From positions 1 through 55,486 of the forward strand of contig DAOUIF010000019.1 in assembly GCA_034423575.1 (NCBI GenBank): a stretch of DNA of 55,486 nt, written 5' to 3'. The first letter of the stretch is position 1; the number at the start of each line of letters is the position of its first letter. Position numbers and translations under genes: made by a program. The notes beneath the pieces were generated by a model, which worked only from the letters and a program-made list of their open reading frames with translations, made no database searches and was not told the origin of the DNA. Below, piece by piece: positions 25,313 through 34,865 of the stretch. The stretch comes from Bin87 sp034423575. Its GTDB lineage: Bacteria; Chloroflexota; Dehalococcoidia; Lucifugimonadales; UBA3495.

Positions 25313-27967
25313 ATGAGTAGAAAAACGAGAAAGCTGATATGGTCAGCGCCCCTGCTGGCGGTGTTAGCCGTCGCCGGCGCTCTGGCCATGTTTGTGGCGC
25401 TGACGCCTAACCAGGCGCAGGCGGACCACGAATTGCTGCCCAGCGCGCCGACCAACCTGTTGGCCAAGCCGGCGGACGGCAACGCGGGCCGGACCTCGCT
25501 GGTGTTGACTTGGACCGCGCCGGAGCGGGGCCCGGTCACCGGCTACCGCATCGACTACTCCACGGACAACGTGGAGTACATGGAGCTGGTAGCCAATTCC
25601 GAAAGCACGGCAACCACGTACACGCACACGGGTTTGAAGCCCGGCACGTTGTACGTCTACCGGGTGTTCGCCATCAACAGCGGCGGCACCGGGCTGGTCT
25701 CCGAGACCTACTCCACCATGACCGACGGCGTTGCCGGTGAGCCCGATGATGTTATAGGCCTCACGGCGGCCCGGGCTACGACCACGCCCGAAAAGTGGAG
25801 CGAGATCAACCTGAGCTGGACCGAGCCGTACGGCGGTGGGGTGGACATCACCGGCTACTGCATCGAGATCGTGGACGATCCGACACCCTGGCCCGACGAC
25901 AGCAACGGGTGCAGGGCAGGAACGCTCGCGGCCGCGACCTTTGCTGCTAGCGACGACGGCACCGCCGCTGGCACCGTCGGTGTCATCCTTCCCGAAGGCA
26001 CGATGACCACGTACACGGACAAGGGTCTTGACGCGGGAGAGCGGCGTTACTACCGGGTCTTCGCGATCACCGGTGAAGACACCGCGCGGTCCGTATCCGA
26101 GATGCCTTCCAACCGGGCCGACGCCATGACCGCAACGGCGGTGAAACCGAATGCGCCGACCGGCCTCAGGGCCGCGAAAACCGCTGACAATAGCACGGTC
26201 AACCTGTATTGGTACTGGCCGGCCAGCGACGGCGGCGATGACATCACAAGCTTCCGCATCGAAGTGAGCACGCAAAGCAACAGATGGCCGAAGGCGACGG
26301 AGGCCAACACGGCAGACGCGGCTAACAACATCACGGAAAACCAATTTGATGGCGCCACCCTCACCTCCACTGGCACCGCCGCGAATGACAATGGCGTGCT
26401 GGTCGACCGTGCCGTGGGCGATGCAGATAGCAATGCCGCATCGGAGCAGGCCACTCACACGCACGCCGTCCGCGCCTTAGCCGATGCTGGGCGGAAGACG
26501 CTTTACTATCGCGTCTTCACCCAGACCGCTACCGGGCGGAGCACGCACAGCAACACTGCCTCCGTGACCATCAACCACGGGATCAACCCGGTGGCGCCGA
26601 CTACCACTGGAGATGGGAACGGCGCAACCGCGGGAGACGGCAAGATCGACCTGGCATGGTCGGCCACCGATTACAACCATGACAATGATGACGGCACGAC
26701 ACCAGTAATCCCCTATCCCGCGTCCGGTTACCGGATTGACTATGCGGAAGGGAAAGCCGATACGGCTACTAACGATGAGCTGATGTGGAAGCCTCTCTGG
26801 GGCAACACGGGCTTCACGGACACGGAGTTCACCCACACGCCGCTGAAACCCAGCACGCGGGTCTATTACCGCATCTTCACCATCGGCTCCAACCAGGTGA
26901 TCAGTATCGCCCCGGCGCCCATCAGCGATACCACCGAAGCGGCTGGTGCCCTGGGCAAGGTCAGGAACGTGATGGCGGTAGCGAACGATGCCACCAAGAT
27001 CACCGTCACCTGGGACGCCCCCGAGAATCTCGGTGTCCACGAGGTCGACCACTACAGTATCCAAATGGCGATGCAGGGTAGTATCCCGACCTTCTCCGCC
27101 TTCACTTCAGAAAACACCAAAACCACGATGGGCCCGGTCACCATGTTCATGCACACCAACCTGACGCAAAATCAGACTTGGCTGTACCGCGTGGCGGCCG
27201 TCGCCAAGGGTCGCGACCTTAATGCGAATGCCTTGGCGAAAGGTGAATACTCCAGCTGGGCCAACGCGACGACGCCCGCGGCGGCAAAGCCCGATGCCCC
27301 GATAGGACTGCTGGCTGAAGACGCCCGGGACTCGAGCCTGACCGCGCCCGGAGAGCTCGGTGTACTGCTCATTTGGAACATGCCGGAAGGCCCGGCTGGG
27401 TCCATCGTCCATGAGTACGAAATCGAGCGTAAGGTGGAGGGCGAGGACAGCGACTTCAAGGAGCTGGCGACCGTCGATGCCACTTTCAATAACGTTGGTG
27501 ATACGCTCCTCGTTCCCCCTCGCACCAGTTATACCGACATGGATGAGCCCGACCTGGACGAGGGCGAAGTGCGTCACTACCGCGTGCGAGCCGTGAGCAA
27601 CAGCGACGTGGAAGGCGAGTGGGCCATGGTCCGCTTCCCGTCGGACCGGATGCACGGGCCGGCTCCCGAGCTGGACAACCCCATGTTGACCGCGACGGAG
27701 GGTACTGGTTCGGTGACGCTGATGTGGAACGAGCAGGCCGCCGCCGTTGAGTACACCGTTTGGGGTGTCCGTTCTGACGGCTCGGCCGTGAGGGACGGCA
27801 GCACGGAAGCTTTGATCAGGATGGATGACATCACCGGCACTTCCTACGAAGTGACGGGCCTGATGAGCGGGGAGGAGTACTGGTTTGCCGTTACCGCCTG
27901 CGATATGGCGGACTGCGACGCTGGCAACTACCTCCATTCCAATGTTGTCGTCGCAACGCCCGACTAA
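25313..27967 (+). CDS. Secreted protein with about seven fibronectin type III domains
   Basis: 884 residues from MSRKTRKLIW, with AGGGAG nine bases upstream; the frame is open to 25208 but only through repeats. A signal peptide covers residues 1-37 (cleavage after AQA). About seven Fn3 domains follow, recognisable by P-x-APTNL-like openings, a central W (LTWTAP, LSWTEP, LYWYWP, LAWSAT, VTWDAP, LIWNMP, LMWNEQ) and Y-x-Y/YRVFA strands. No membrane anchor is seen at the C-terminus. Fn3 arrays in bacteria are extracellular binding or spacer modules. It is the first of five adjacent plus-strand surface genes. Confidence 0.88.
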   Translation: MSRKTRKLIWSAPLLAVLAVAGALAMFVALTPNQAQADHELLPSAPTNLLAKPADGNAGRTSLVLTWTAPERGPVTGYRIDYSTDNVEYMELVANSESTATTYTHTGLKPGTLYVYRVFAINSGGTGLVSETYSTMTDGVAGEPDDVIGLTAARATTTPEKWSEINLSWTEPYGGGVDITGYCIEIVDDPTPWPDDSNGCRAGTLAAATFAASDDGTAAGTVGVILPEGTMTTYTDKGLDAGERRYYRVFAITGEDTARSVSEMPSNRADAMTATAVKPNAPTGLRAAKTADNSTVNLYWYWPASDGGDDITSFRIEVSTQSNRWPKATEANTADAANNITENQFDGATLTSTGTAANDNGVLVDRAVGDADSNAASEQATHTHAVRALADAGRKTLYYRVFTQTATGRSTHSNTASVTINHGINPVAPTTTGDGNGATAGDGKIDLAWSATDYNHDNDDGTTPVIPYPASGYRIDYAEGKADTATNDELMWKPLWGNTGFTDTEFTHTPLKPSTRVYYRIFTIGSNQVISIAPAPISDTTEAAGALGKVRNVMAVANDATKITVTWDAPENLGVHEVDHYSIQMAMQGSIPTFSAFTSENTKTTMGPVTMFMHTNLTQNQTWLYRVAAVAKGRDLNANALAKGEYSSWANATTPAAAKPDAPIGLLAEDARDSSLTAPGELGVLLIWNMPEGPAGSIVHEYEIERKVEGEDSDFKELATVDATFNNVGDTLLVPPRTSYTDMDEPDLDEGEVRHYRVRAVSNSDVEGEWAMVRFPSDRMHGPAPELDNPMLTATEGTGSVTLMWNEQAAAVEYTVWGVRSDGSAVRDGSTEALIRMDDITGTSYEVTGLMSGEEYWFAVTACDMADCDAGNYLHSNVVVATPD

Positions 27968-28007
27968 CCTTCAGGGTGAATAAAGCGAACCGGATCATCA
28001 ACAAGAG

Positions 28008-28045
28008 GCTTGCCGGGCGTTCGCCAGGCGCGAGGTCCGGCAAGC
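28008..28045 (+). terminator. Hairpin after the Fn3 protein gene
   Basis: GCTTGCCGG and CCGGCAAGC form a perfect nine-bp stem around a 20-base loop, 40 bases after the stop codon. No T tract follows, so it may only attenuate transcription into the next surface gene. Confidence 0.5.
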
Positions 28046-28084
28046 TTGGAATGGCAGTCTCAAGTCAAATAGGAGACTCTACAC

Positions 28085-30973
28085 ATGAGTAACAAATCCA
28101 GACAAGGCATTCGGCCGGCGTTCCTGGCCGCGGTGCTGGGTGTGGCCGCGATGCTGGCCGTAGTGACGGTGCTTATGTTGCCGTCCGGGCTGGCCCACGC
28201 GCAGGCCAATCCCTTCGTCCCGGGCGCGCCTACGGACGTGGGTGCCACTGCGAACAGTGACGGCACCCAGGTCATGGTGACCTGGACGGCCGCCACCTCT
28301 GGCGCCCGGGCTTCGGGCTACGAAGTCGAGCGCAAGGTGGGCAGCGGCGATTGGATGAGCGCCGCCCCGGCCCACGGCGACACCACGACCAGTTACGCCG
28401 ACAGCAACGTGTCGGACGGCATGACCTACACGTACCGGGTCCGGGCCACCAACGACTTCGGCCAGAGCGTTTGGGTCGAGTCAGACCCAGTAACCGTGAC
28501 CGTCCCCGTTCCGGAGAACGAACCGCCGACCGTATCCACCCCGGTGATGGACCCCGTCACGATTACAGGGTTAATGAAAAAGAACGCGGACGGCGAGGAC
28601 GTGAACAACACGAAAACGGTGGAAGGGGTTACGGCATATTTCAGTGACCCAGAAGGTGATGACCTGAGGTTCACCGCGGGCTCCTCGAATACCGCCGTGG
28701 CCACCGCTGTTATTGAAGACGGCAACTTGGTCATCACCGCTCAAGGCGCAGGAAATGCCACCATCACGGTGACCGCCACCGACGAAGATGGCTCTGGCAT
28801 GAGCGCCACCTCGACCATCGAGGTAACGGTGCGGTTGAGTCCGCAAGAAAGGTACGACGTTAGCATCCTTGATGATGAGGATGTTCCGCCGGTGTACATA
28901 GTGGACCCTGACAACGTCGCTACCATCACTGCGACCACGTACCCCATAGAAGTTGAGGACGTGAAGTTCGAGGTCAGCGCGCTGGACCAAACGGGCGCCC
29001 CGCTGGGCGCGTCCGACGAGGACGTGACGCTTACCGTCGAAGTGATGCCAAATGATCAAGCCGAGGTGTTGGACTCTCTGGGACTGGACAGTTCCGGCCT
29101 CAACATCGGGGAGACCCTGCAGGGTCTGATCACCATCCGCGGCGTGGACGCCGGGAGGCGCATTTTCTCCCTGGATGTTAAGTGTCTGGCAGTTGGTGGA
29201 AAGATCGAAGTCGACATATTGGACGACCAGCTGAACCTAGTGGCAGAGGCCATGATCCTCTGCGCGGAGCCAGTTGTGATAGTGCCGGATGACGACGAAT
29301 TCCGTTCCGACATCATGACCGTGGTCAGCTACAACGACTGGGACCACTGGGCGGACTACGAAACGGTATCCGACGGCTTCATCATCGACGACACCGACGA
29401 CAACGTCAGGCACATCGTCAACGAAGGCGACGGCAAAGTTTACGATCAGATGGGCGTGCTCGTGCGCGACGAGCCCGTGGTGGACGACTACCAGTTGGCC
29501 ATCAGTGAGAAAGAGATGCTGACGCTCAAGGCAGGGGAGGACCCGGACCGCCTTACCAAGGCGGAAGCCGAAGCGGGACAGCACACCATCGAGGTAATGG
29601 TGGGAGCGGAGTACGTCCAGCTCACCGTCACTTCCACGATGGAGGGTCCGGCTTACATCCGGTTCCTGCGCTCCAACATGATGCCCTTCAGCACTGACGT
29701 GGACGAAGGGGAGATGTGGCGCGGAGCCAGCGTGGTTGGCCTGGACGAAGGCCGCCTGGCGCTGAACATGATGCCCAACCTGACCAAGGCGCAAGCCTTG
29801 GCCTACGACCAGTATCGAGTGATCATCCCCGGCGCCGCCGATGGCTACGCCTACCTGTACGGCCTTGCCGGTGACTACCATCAGGGCACCTTCCGGTTCT
29901 TCAACCCCTGCCCCAGCGAGCTCGGCGAGGACCACCACTTCTACGTGGAGGTCTACGAGAGCGAAGGCAAGTACCTGAAGACTAGGGAAATGATCGACTG
30001 CGCGACTTCGCCGCGGCCGGGTCCGACGGGGCTGGAGTTTACAATCGATAGCCAGGAGGTTGGCGAAGGTGAGTTGACCTATCGGCACGCCCGGAATGCC
30101 GACGAGCACACCGTGTTGTTGGTCGATGCTCACAGCCGCACCATCGTGGCATCAATTTCCGACGCGCCGGAGACGGTGCGGTTCAGCGCCGCTCTTGACC
30201 GCGAACTCAACGACGGCTGGCGTTACCACTTCATAGTGGTTGCCCACGGCGTGAATGACCAGTACACCGCTGACGCGGTAACCGCCGAGGTGAACTGGAT
30301 CAACAACACCGACGCTGCGCCCAGCACCCTGACCGCTGGAGCTCCGACACGCAGTCACATTGTTTGCCAGACCGGCAATGACGCAGTGATGGAGCTGCTG
30401 GCCGACTGCGACGTCAACACGGCCCCGATGGCGCCAAGCGCCACTCTGGCCGCCCAGACGGTTACGGCAGGCATGACGGCCATGGTCCAAAGCACCATCA
30501 CCGACGCCGACATGGGCGACATGCTGACCTGGTCAGCGATGTCCAGCATGCCGTCGTACGCCACCGCCACGGTGGACAACATGGGCATGGTGACCATCAT
30601 GGGCGTGGCGGCCGGCTCGGCCACCATCACGGTAACCGCTACCGACATGCACGGCGAGACGGCCATGCAGACCATCATGGTGACGGTGACCGCGGCTATG
30701 CTGGGCGCCCCCACCGGCGTTATGGCGACCGTTGACGACAGCGATCCCGGCAGCACGAATGTCACTGTCTCCTGGACGAACGGCATGAACGCCGACGGGC
30801 ACGAAGTCGGTCTGGTTGACCTCTCCGACTACAGCGTGCGCGATCACCGGGTCACTGACGGAGCAACGTCGCACACGTTCACCAACGTGGCGTCCGGTCG
30901 CTACATGGCCATCGTGGTGTCCACGATGGACGCGGACTTCGAGTACGACGTGGAAATCGTGACCGTACCGTAG
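28085..30973 (+). CDS. Secreted Fn3 / Ig-like repeat protein
   Basis: 962 residues with GGAG nine bases before the ATG. Residues 1-41 are a signal peptide (ends LAHAQA). An Fn3 domain (about 46-140) is followed by a cadherin/Ig-like segment (about 145-250, DPEGDDLRFTAGSS, ATITVTATDEDG). Next comes a large acidic region without a known repeat (about 250-770). A second Ig-like domain (about 780-870, TVTAGMTAMVQSTITDADMGD) and a final Fn3-like domain (about 875-962) end the protein. No C-terminal anchor. A cell-surface or matrix role is inferred from architecture. Confidence 0.85.
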   Translation: MSNKSRQGIRPAFLAAVLGVAAMLAVVTVLMLPSGLAHAQANPFVPGAPTDVGATANSDGTQVMVTWTAATSGARASGYEVERKVGSGDWMSAAPAHGDTTTSYADSNVSDGMTYTYRVRATNDFGQSVWVESDPVTVTVPVPENEPPTVSTPVMDPVTITGLMKKNADGEDVNNTKTVEGVTAYFSDPEGDDLRFTAGSSNTAVATAVIEDGNLVITAQGAGNATITVTATDEDGSGMSATSTIEVTVRLSPQERYDVSILDDEDVPPVYIVDPDNVATITATTYPIEVEDVKFEVSALDQTGAPLGASDEDVTLTVEVMPNDQAEVLDSLGLDSSGLNIGETLQGLITIRGVDAGRRIFSLDVKCLAVGGKIEVDILDDQLNLVAEAMILCAEPVVIVPDDDEFRSDIMTVVSYNDWDHWADYETVSDGFIIDDTDDNVRHIVNEGDGKVYDQMGVLVRDEPVVDDYQLAISEKEMLTLKAGEDPDRLTKAEAEAGQHTIEVMVGAEYVQLTVTSTMEGPAYIRFLRSNMMPFSTDVDEGEMWRGASVVGLDEGRLALNMMPNLTKAQALAYDQYRVIIPGAADGYAYLYGLAGDYHQGTFRFFNPCPSELGEDHHFYVEVYESEGKYLKTREMIDCATSPRPGPTGLEFTIDSQEVGEGELTYRHARNADEHTVLLVDAHSRTIVASISDAPETVRFSAALDRELNDGWRYHFIVVAHGVNDQYTADAVTAEVNWINNTDAAPSTLTAGAPTRSHIVCQTGNDAVMELLADCDVNTAPMAPSATLAAQTVTAGMTAMVQSTITDADMGDMLTWSAMSSMPSYATATVDNMGMVTIMGVAAGSATITVTATDMHGETAMQTIMVTVTAAMLGAPTGVMATVDDSDPGSTNVTVSWTNGMNADGHEVGLVDLSDYSVRDHRVTDGATSHTFTNVASGRYMAIVVSTMDADFEYDVEIVTVP

Positions 30974-30982
30974 CTGAGTTGA

Positions 30983-31022
30983 GAGGGTTCCGGGCTCGCT
31001 CCGGCGCAGCTCCGGGACCCTC
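30983..31022 (+). terminator. Hairpin after the second surface gene
   Basis: GAGGGTTCCGG and CCGGGACCCTC can pair over 11 bases with one G-T pair. It lies ten bases past the stop codon; no T tract follows. It separates the second and third surface genes, each of which has its own strong Shine-Dalgarno. Confidence 0.5.
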
Positions 31023-31066
31023 CCAGTTGTGGCAGACAACGACAATCTCAAAGGAGATTCAGTCAC

Positions 31067-33811
31067 ATGACTAGTAAAACGAGAAAGCGCCTCTGGCCGG
31101 TGTCGCTGGTGATGGCAATCGCTGTCGTCGGCGTAGTGGCCGCATTCCTGATGGTGGCGTCTTCCCCGACGAACACGCAGGCGCACGATGGCGTGTCTGG
31201 CAGCGGCCACTGCGACGATCTTGGCTTCATCGGCAGAATCGCCCACGACGAAGACCCCAACAACGACCACGACTGCGCGACCGGGCCTGCGGAGCCGCCG
31301 CCGACCATTGACCCGGATCCGTCGATGGACATGATCTCGTCCAGCAGCACCTCCGCCAGCGCGACGGTTGAACTGCAATTGACCATCGACAAACTGCCTG
31401 AGGGCGCCGTGGCCGGCAGTTCCATCGAGCTGTACCTGGAGGACGACTTCCAGGTTCCCGACGACATTGACCGGGATACCGTGTACTTCCGGGTCACCAG
31501 CCGCGACGACGCCAACGTCAACGGCGGCGGTCGGGTGTATACCGCAGATCCGGTCGAGATTGACGACGACGACCACTTCGGCGGTGACGACGACTGGTCC
31601 ATCCGCGTATACATCCCCGACATGAACGACGCCGAGGACAGCGGCTACAACGGCCCGATGGCGGGTGACACCCTGGTGCTGGTTTTCACCAAGGCCGCCG
31701 GCATCAAGAACCCCAGCGAAGAGACCAGCAACAGCGTGGGCTACTCCGTTCTGGGTCCTGATGACAAGGAAAACGACGGGCCGCAGGTCAAGAACCATGG
31801 CGACGACGACATGTACCTGAAGCAGTTGATCGTCAAGGCCAAGATCAGCCTGGACGACGATGACAACAGCCGCGGCTACGAACTGACCGTCACCGGTTCC
31901 GGCTTCAACAACGGCACCTCCGCCGCCGTCCACGTGCTGCACAACGCGCGCTACCACACGGCCGTGGCGTGGGAGGAACTGGACTGCGCCGGCATGAAGG
32001 CCGCCCTGGGCAAGGCTGCCAGCGAGACCAACGAAGCCTGCTTCCACTTCGACGTGGACACCAAGTATATGACCTACAAGCTCAGCGACCCGCTGCGGGC
32101 CCATGACGACTTCAAGGCGCTGAGCGACGACGACAAGCAGATGTACGTGGACATGGTGTTCGACAGCGCTCTCATGTGCCGCACCATCCTTCAGGAAGGT
32201 TCACGGGAAGGCATCGCCACCGTGGGCAGCGACGACAAGGTTGCCGTTACCTTCGAGGTGACCGTGCCGACCTTCATGGCGGGCGACCAGAACTACATCT
32301 GCATGGTGGACGGCGAAGGCCGCGCGTCGGTCACCGACGTTGAGCAGTTCGAGCTGCAGCCCTCCATCCGCATCGTTCCGTCCTCGGCCGCTGCCGGTGA
32401 CACCGTCACCGTGTTCGCCCAGGACTATCCCCGCAATTCGGGCGGTCTCCAGGAACTGAAGATCGCCGGCCAGGTGGTGTATCCGGCCAGCGCCGCGCGC
32501 ACCGGCAACGACGTTGCCGTCAGCTCCACCAGCATCGGCAACGACGGTTCCGCCACCGCCACCTTCGACCTGCCCGGCAGCCTCAGCGGCAGCGCCCTGG
32601 AGGGCACCGTCCGCATCGACGCCAAGTGGGCCGACGACGGCGAGGACACCAAGCTCACCATCACCGGCTCCCTGCTCTCCCTGAGCAAGTCCGAGGCCCT
32701 GCCCAACGAGCTGATCACCATCACCGGTGACGGCTTCGGCGGCCAATACATCGACGTGACCAAGATCACCATCGACGGCGTAGCCCTGATGGTTGACGAC
32801 GACTCCACGCACCGCGAGGACGGCATGACCGTGGTTGACGTTTCCAACGCCGGCCAGTTCGTTGCCTCCGTGGTACTGTGGCCCAAGACTACCGGCAGCA
32901 ACCCGCAGCTCATCGCGGGCACCCACACCATCAAGGTGGAGGATAACGCGGGCTTCTCCGGCTCTGCCGTGATCGTCATCCCCGAGCCGGCCATCAGCGT
33001 TACCCCCACCGTGGCCGGCCCCCGGGACATCATCACCATCACCGGTGAGAACTGGCCCATCGACAACGTCGACGGCGCCGACCCCGACTCCATCGATATC
33101 AGGGTCACCGATGGCAGCCGTGCCCGCCGGTACAGCGCCTTCGCCGACAGCGCCGGCCGCTTCACCATCGAGCACCGGGTCGCCTCCAACGTGGCCATCC
33201 CGTCCACCAACCAGGTGCGCGCGGAAATGGGCACCGACATCGTGAGGGTGGGGAGCTTCGAAGTTCCCGCTGCCATCATCAACATCGAGCCGGCCGAGGG
33301 CCAGCCCGGTGACCACATCACCCTGTCCGTTGACGGCATGCCTGTGTATCAGCAGGTTGACCGGGTGGAGATCGGCGGCCGCAGCGTCCGCCCCGTGGGC
33401 AACTTCAGCACCGACGCCACCGGCAGCGTGACCGTCGCCGACGTGCTGATCCCCGGCATCGACCCCGGCACCTACAGCGTGCTTCTGGAGGTGGACGACA
33501 CCATCGCCATCGGCGAGCTGAGCGTGCTGGCGGAAGCTGGCGTGATCGGCCCCGCCGCCGAGCTGCCCGGCGCCGTAGAGGCCCTGGGTGATAACCTGGT
33601 TGCCATCTTCCACTTCGACGACGTGGGCAAGGTCTGGTCCTTCTACGACCCGCGCCCCGAGTTCAGCGACCTCAACACCCTGTCCGAACTGGTCAACGGT
33701 GAGGCCTACTGGGTCCTGGTCAGCGAGACCGTGGAAGACGTGGTCCTGAACAACAAGTCCCGCAGTCTCACCTGCCGCGGCGACGACTGCTGGAACCTGG
33801 AGGTCTGGTAG
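31067..33811 (+). CDS. Secreted acidic protein with TIG/IPT-like repeats
   Basis: 914 residues, with AAAGGAG nine bases upstream. The signal peptide (about 1-40) opens MTSKTRKRLW, very like the MSRKTRKLIW of the first surface protein. Residues 45-290 are highly Asp-rich (for example DDDDHFGGDDDW), suggesting calcium binding. From about 430 to 830 there are repeated beta units with P-x-x-I-x-I-x-G-x-x-F/W (ELITITGDGFGG, DIITITGENWP, DHITLSVDGMP), as in TIG/IPT domains. A compact C-terminal module (about 835-914) has VWSFYDPRPEF, GEAYWVLVSE and a terminal two-Cys loop ending CWNLEVW. No anchor seen. Confidence 0.85.
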   Translation: MTSKTRKRLWPVSLVMAIAVVGVVAAFLMVASSPTNTQAHDGVSGSGHCDDLGFIGRIAHDEDPNNDHDCATGPAEPPPTIDPDPSMDMISSSSTSASATVELQLTIDKLPEGAVAGSSIELYLEDDFQVPDDIDRDTVYFRVTSRDDANVNGGGRVYTADPVEIDDDDHFGGDDDWSIRVYIPDMNDAEDSGYNGPMAGDTLVLVFTKAAGIKNPSEETSNSVGYSVLGPDDKENDGPQVKNHGDDDMYLKQLIVKAKISLDDDDNSRGYELTVTGSGFNNGTSAAVHVLHNARYHTAVAWEELDCAGMKAALGKAASETNEACFHFDVDTKYMTYKLSDPLRAHDDFKALSDDDKQMYVDMVFDSALMCRTILQEGSREGIATVGSDDKVAVTFEVTVPTFMAGDQNYICMVDGEGRASVTDVEQFELQPSIRIVPSSAAAGDTVTVFAQDYPRNSGGLQELKIAGQVVYPASAARTGNDVAVSSTSIGNDGSATATFDLPGSLSGSALEGTVRIDAKWADDGEDTKLTITGSLLSLSKSEALPNELITITGDGFGGQYIDVTKITIDGVALMVDDDSTHREDGMTVVDVSNAGQFVASVVLWPKTTGSNPQLIAGTHTIKVEDNAGFSGSAVIVIPEPAISVTPTVAGPRDIITITGENWPIDNVDGADPDSIDIRVTDGSRARRYSAFADSAGRFTIEHRVASNVAIPSTNQVRAEMGTDIVRVGSFEVPAAIINIEPAEGQPGDHITLSVDGMPVYQQVDRVEIGGRSVRPVGNFSTDATGSVTVADVLIPGIDPGTYSVLLEVDDTIAIGELSVLAEAGVIGPAAELPGAVEALGDNLVAIFHFDDVGKVWSFYDPRPEFSDLNTLSELVNGEAYWVLVSETVEDVVLNNKSRSLTCRGDDCWNLEVW

Positions 33812-33931
33812 GCCGTCGTCCCCGCAGGGGAGCGACAGTCAACCGACTGAATGAGTGTCCAGTAAAGCGCCCCCGCGCCCGCGGCCCGCGCTGCGGGAGC
33901 GGGGGGACCACCCCAAGCAGGAGCAAATGAG

Positions 33932-34621
33932 ATGAAGAGAATTGGAGCGATGGCGGCGGTGGCGTTGATTGCCCTGCTGCTCGCGTTGCCCCTGGGCCTG
34001 GTTGCGGCCCAGGGAGACGCGCCGCGGGCCAACGTGCCCCCCGCCTTCCTATTCGGCTACGCCATGGCCGACGGCCTTCCCGTGTCCGAAGGGACCATGA
34101 TCGTCGCCATGGCTGGCGACGAGAAGATCGGTTCCGCCATGGCCATGGCGGGAGGCCACTACGAGTTGGAGCTCATGCAGCCCATGGACATGGACTCCAT
34201 GGTGACGTTCATGATCGGTGAGCGCATGGTGGACTACGAGTACGCCTGGATGAGCGGCGACCGCATGATCATGGACCTGTCCGCCAACCTGGCGGGCGAG
34301 GACGGCGCCATGGGTCCCGCCGGCCCCCCTGGCGCGGCGGGCCCTCCGGGCGTCCCCGGTTCCGCCGGCTCTGACGGAATGGACGGCTCCGACGGCCGCG
34401 ACGGCCGTGACGGAGCCGCCGGAGCCGCCGGGCCTCCGGGTCCCCAGGGCGAGCAGGGCATCGCCGGCCCTCCGGGCCCTCCGGGTCCGCAGGGTCCCGC
34501 CGGCACCATCGGCCCGGCCGGGTCCGGTGGTTCCATGGGCATCATCGCGCTGATCGTGGCCATCGTGGCCGTGATAATCGCGATCGTGGCCGTGGTCATG
34601 GGTCGGCGCACCACCGCGTAG
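33932..34621 (+). CDS. Membrane-anchored protein with collagen-like Gly-X-Y stalk
   Basis: 229 residues. Signal peptide 1-27 (ends VAAQG), a small beta-rich, Met-rich domain (about 30-120), then about 27 uninterrupted Gly-X-Y triplets (residues 122-202, many GPP, GPQ, GRD), and a C-terminal membrane helix (about 205-224, IIALIVAIVAVIIAIVAVVM) with a GRR stop. Such repeats form triple helices in bacterial collagen-like proteins, so the protein probably displays a trimeric stalk with the N-terminal head outside. AGGAG lies about ten bases before ATG. It is followed by a strong terminator. Confidence 0.9.
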   Translation: MKRIGAMAAVALIALLLALPLGLVAAQGDAPRANVPPAFLFGYAMADGLPVSEGTMIVAMAGDEKIGSAMAMAGGHYELELMQPMDMDSMVTFMIGERMVDYEYAWMSGDRMIMDLSANLAGEDGAMGPAGPPGAAGPPGVPGSAGSDGMDGSDGRDGRDGAAGAAGPPGPQGEQGIAGPPGPPGPQGPAGTIGPAGSGGSMGIIALIVAIVAVIIAIVAVVMGRRTTA

Positions 34622-34681
34622 TCCCCGACCAAACGCGCCGGATCAGGTTCGCCCCCACGGCGACCGACGATCCGAAAGCCA

Positions 34682-34710
34682 GCCCCCGCCGTTGCCGGCG
34701 GGGGCCTTTT
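34682..34710 (+). terminator. Rho-independent terminator after the collagen-like gene
   Basis: GCCCCCGCCG and CGGCGGGGGC form a perfect 10-bp stem with a TTGC loop, followed by CTTTTC. It lies about 60 bases past the stop codon. Confidence 0.88.
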
Positions 34711-34865
34711 CATTTCCAAAAAATTGTTCAAAATCGCGCGCCCGCGCCGATGTGGACCGCCAGCCGCGCCGGCTAGGATTAGACCAGCTTGCATACAGGA
34801 CTGCTGGCGTGTCGATACGCACGACTGATGACTGATAACTGATGCAGACCAACGGGAGCACGGAC

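Noticed and set aside
31067..33811. Long minus-strand frames opposite the surface proteins (for example 32201-33613)
   Set aside because: They are antisense GC-rich shadows with His/Gly/Val-biased composition and no recognisable domain.
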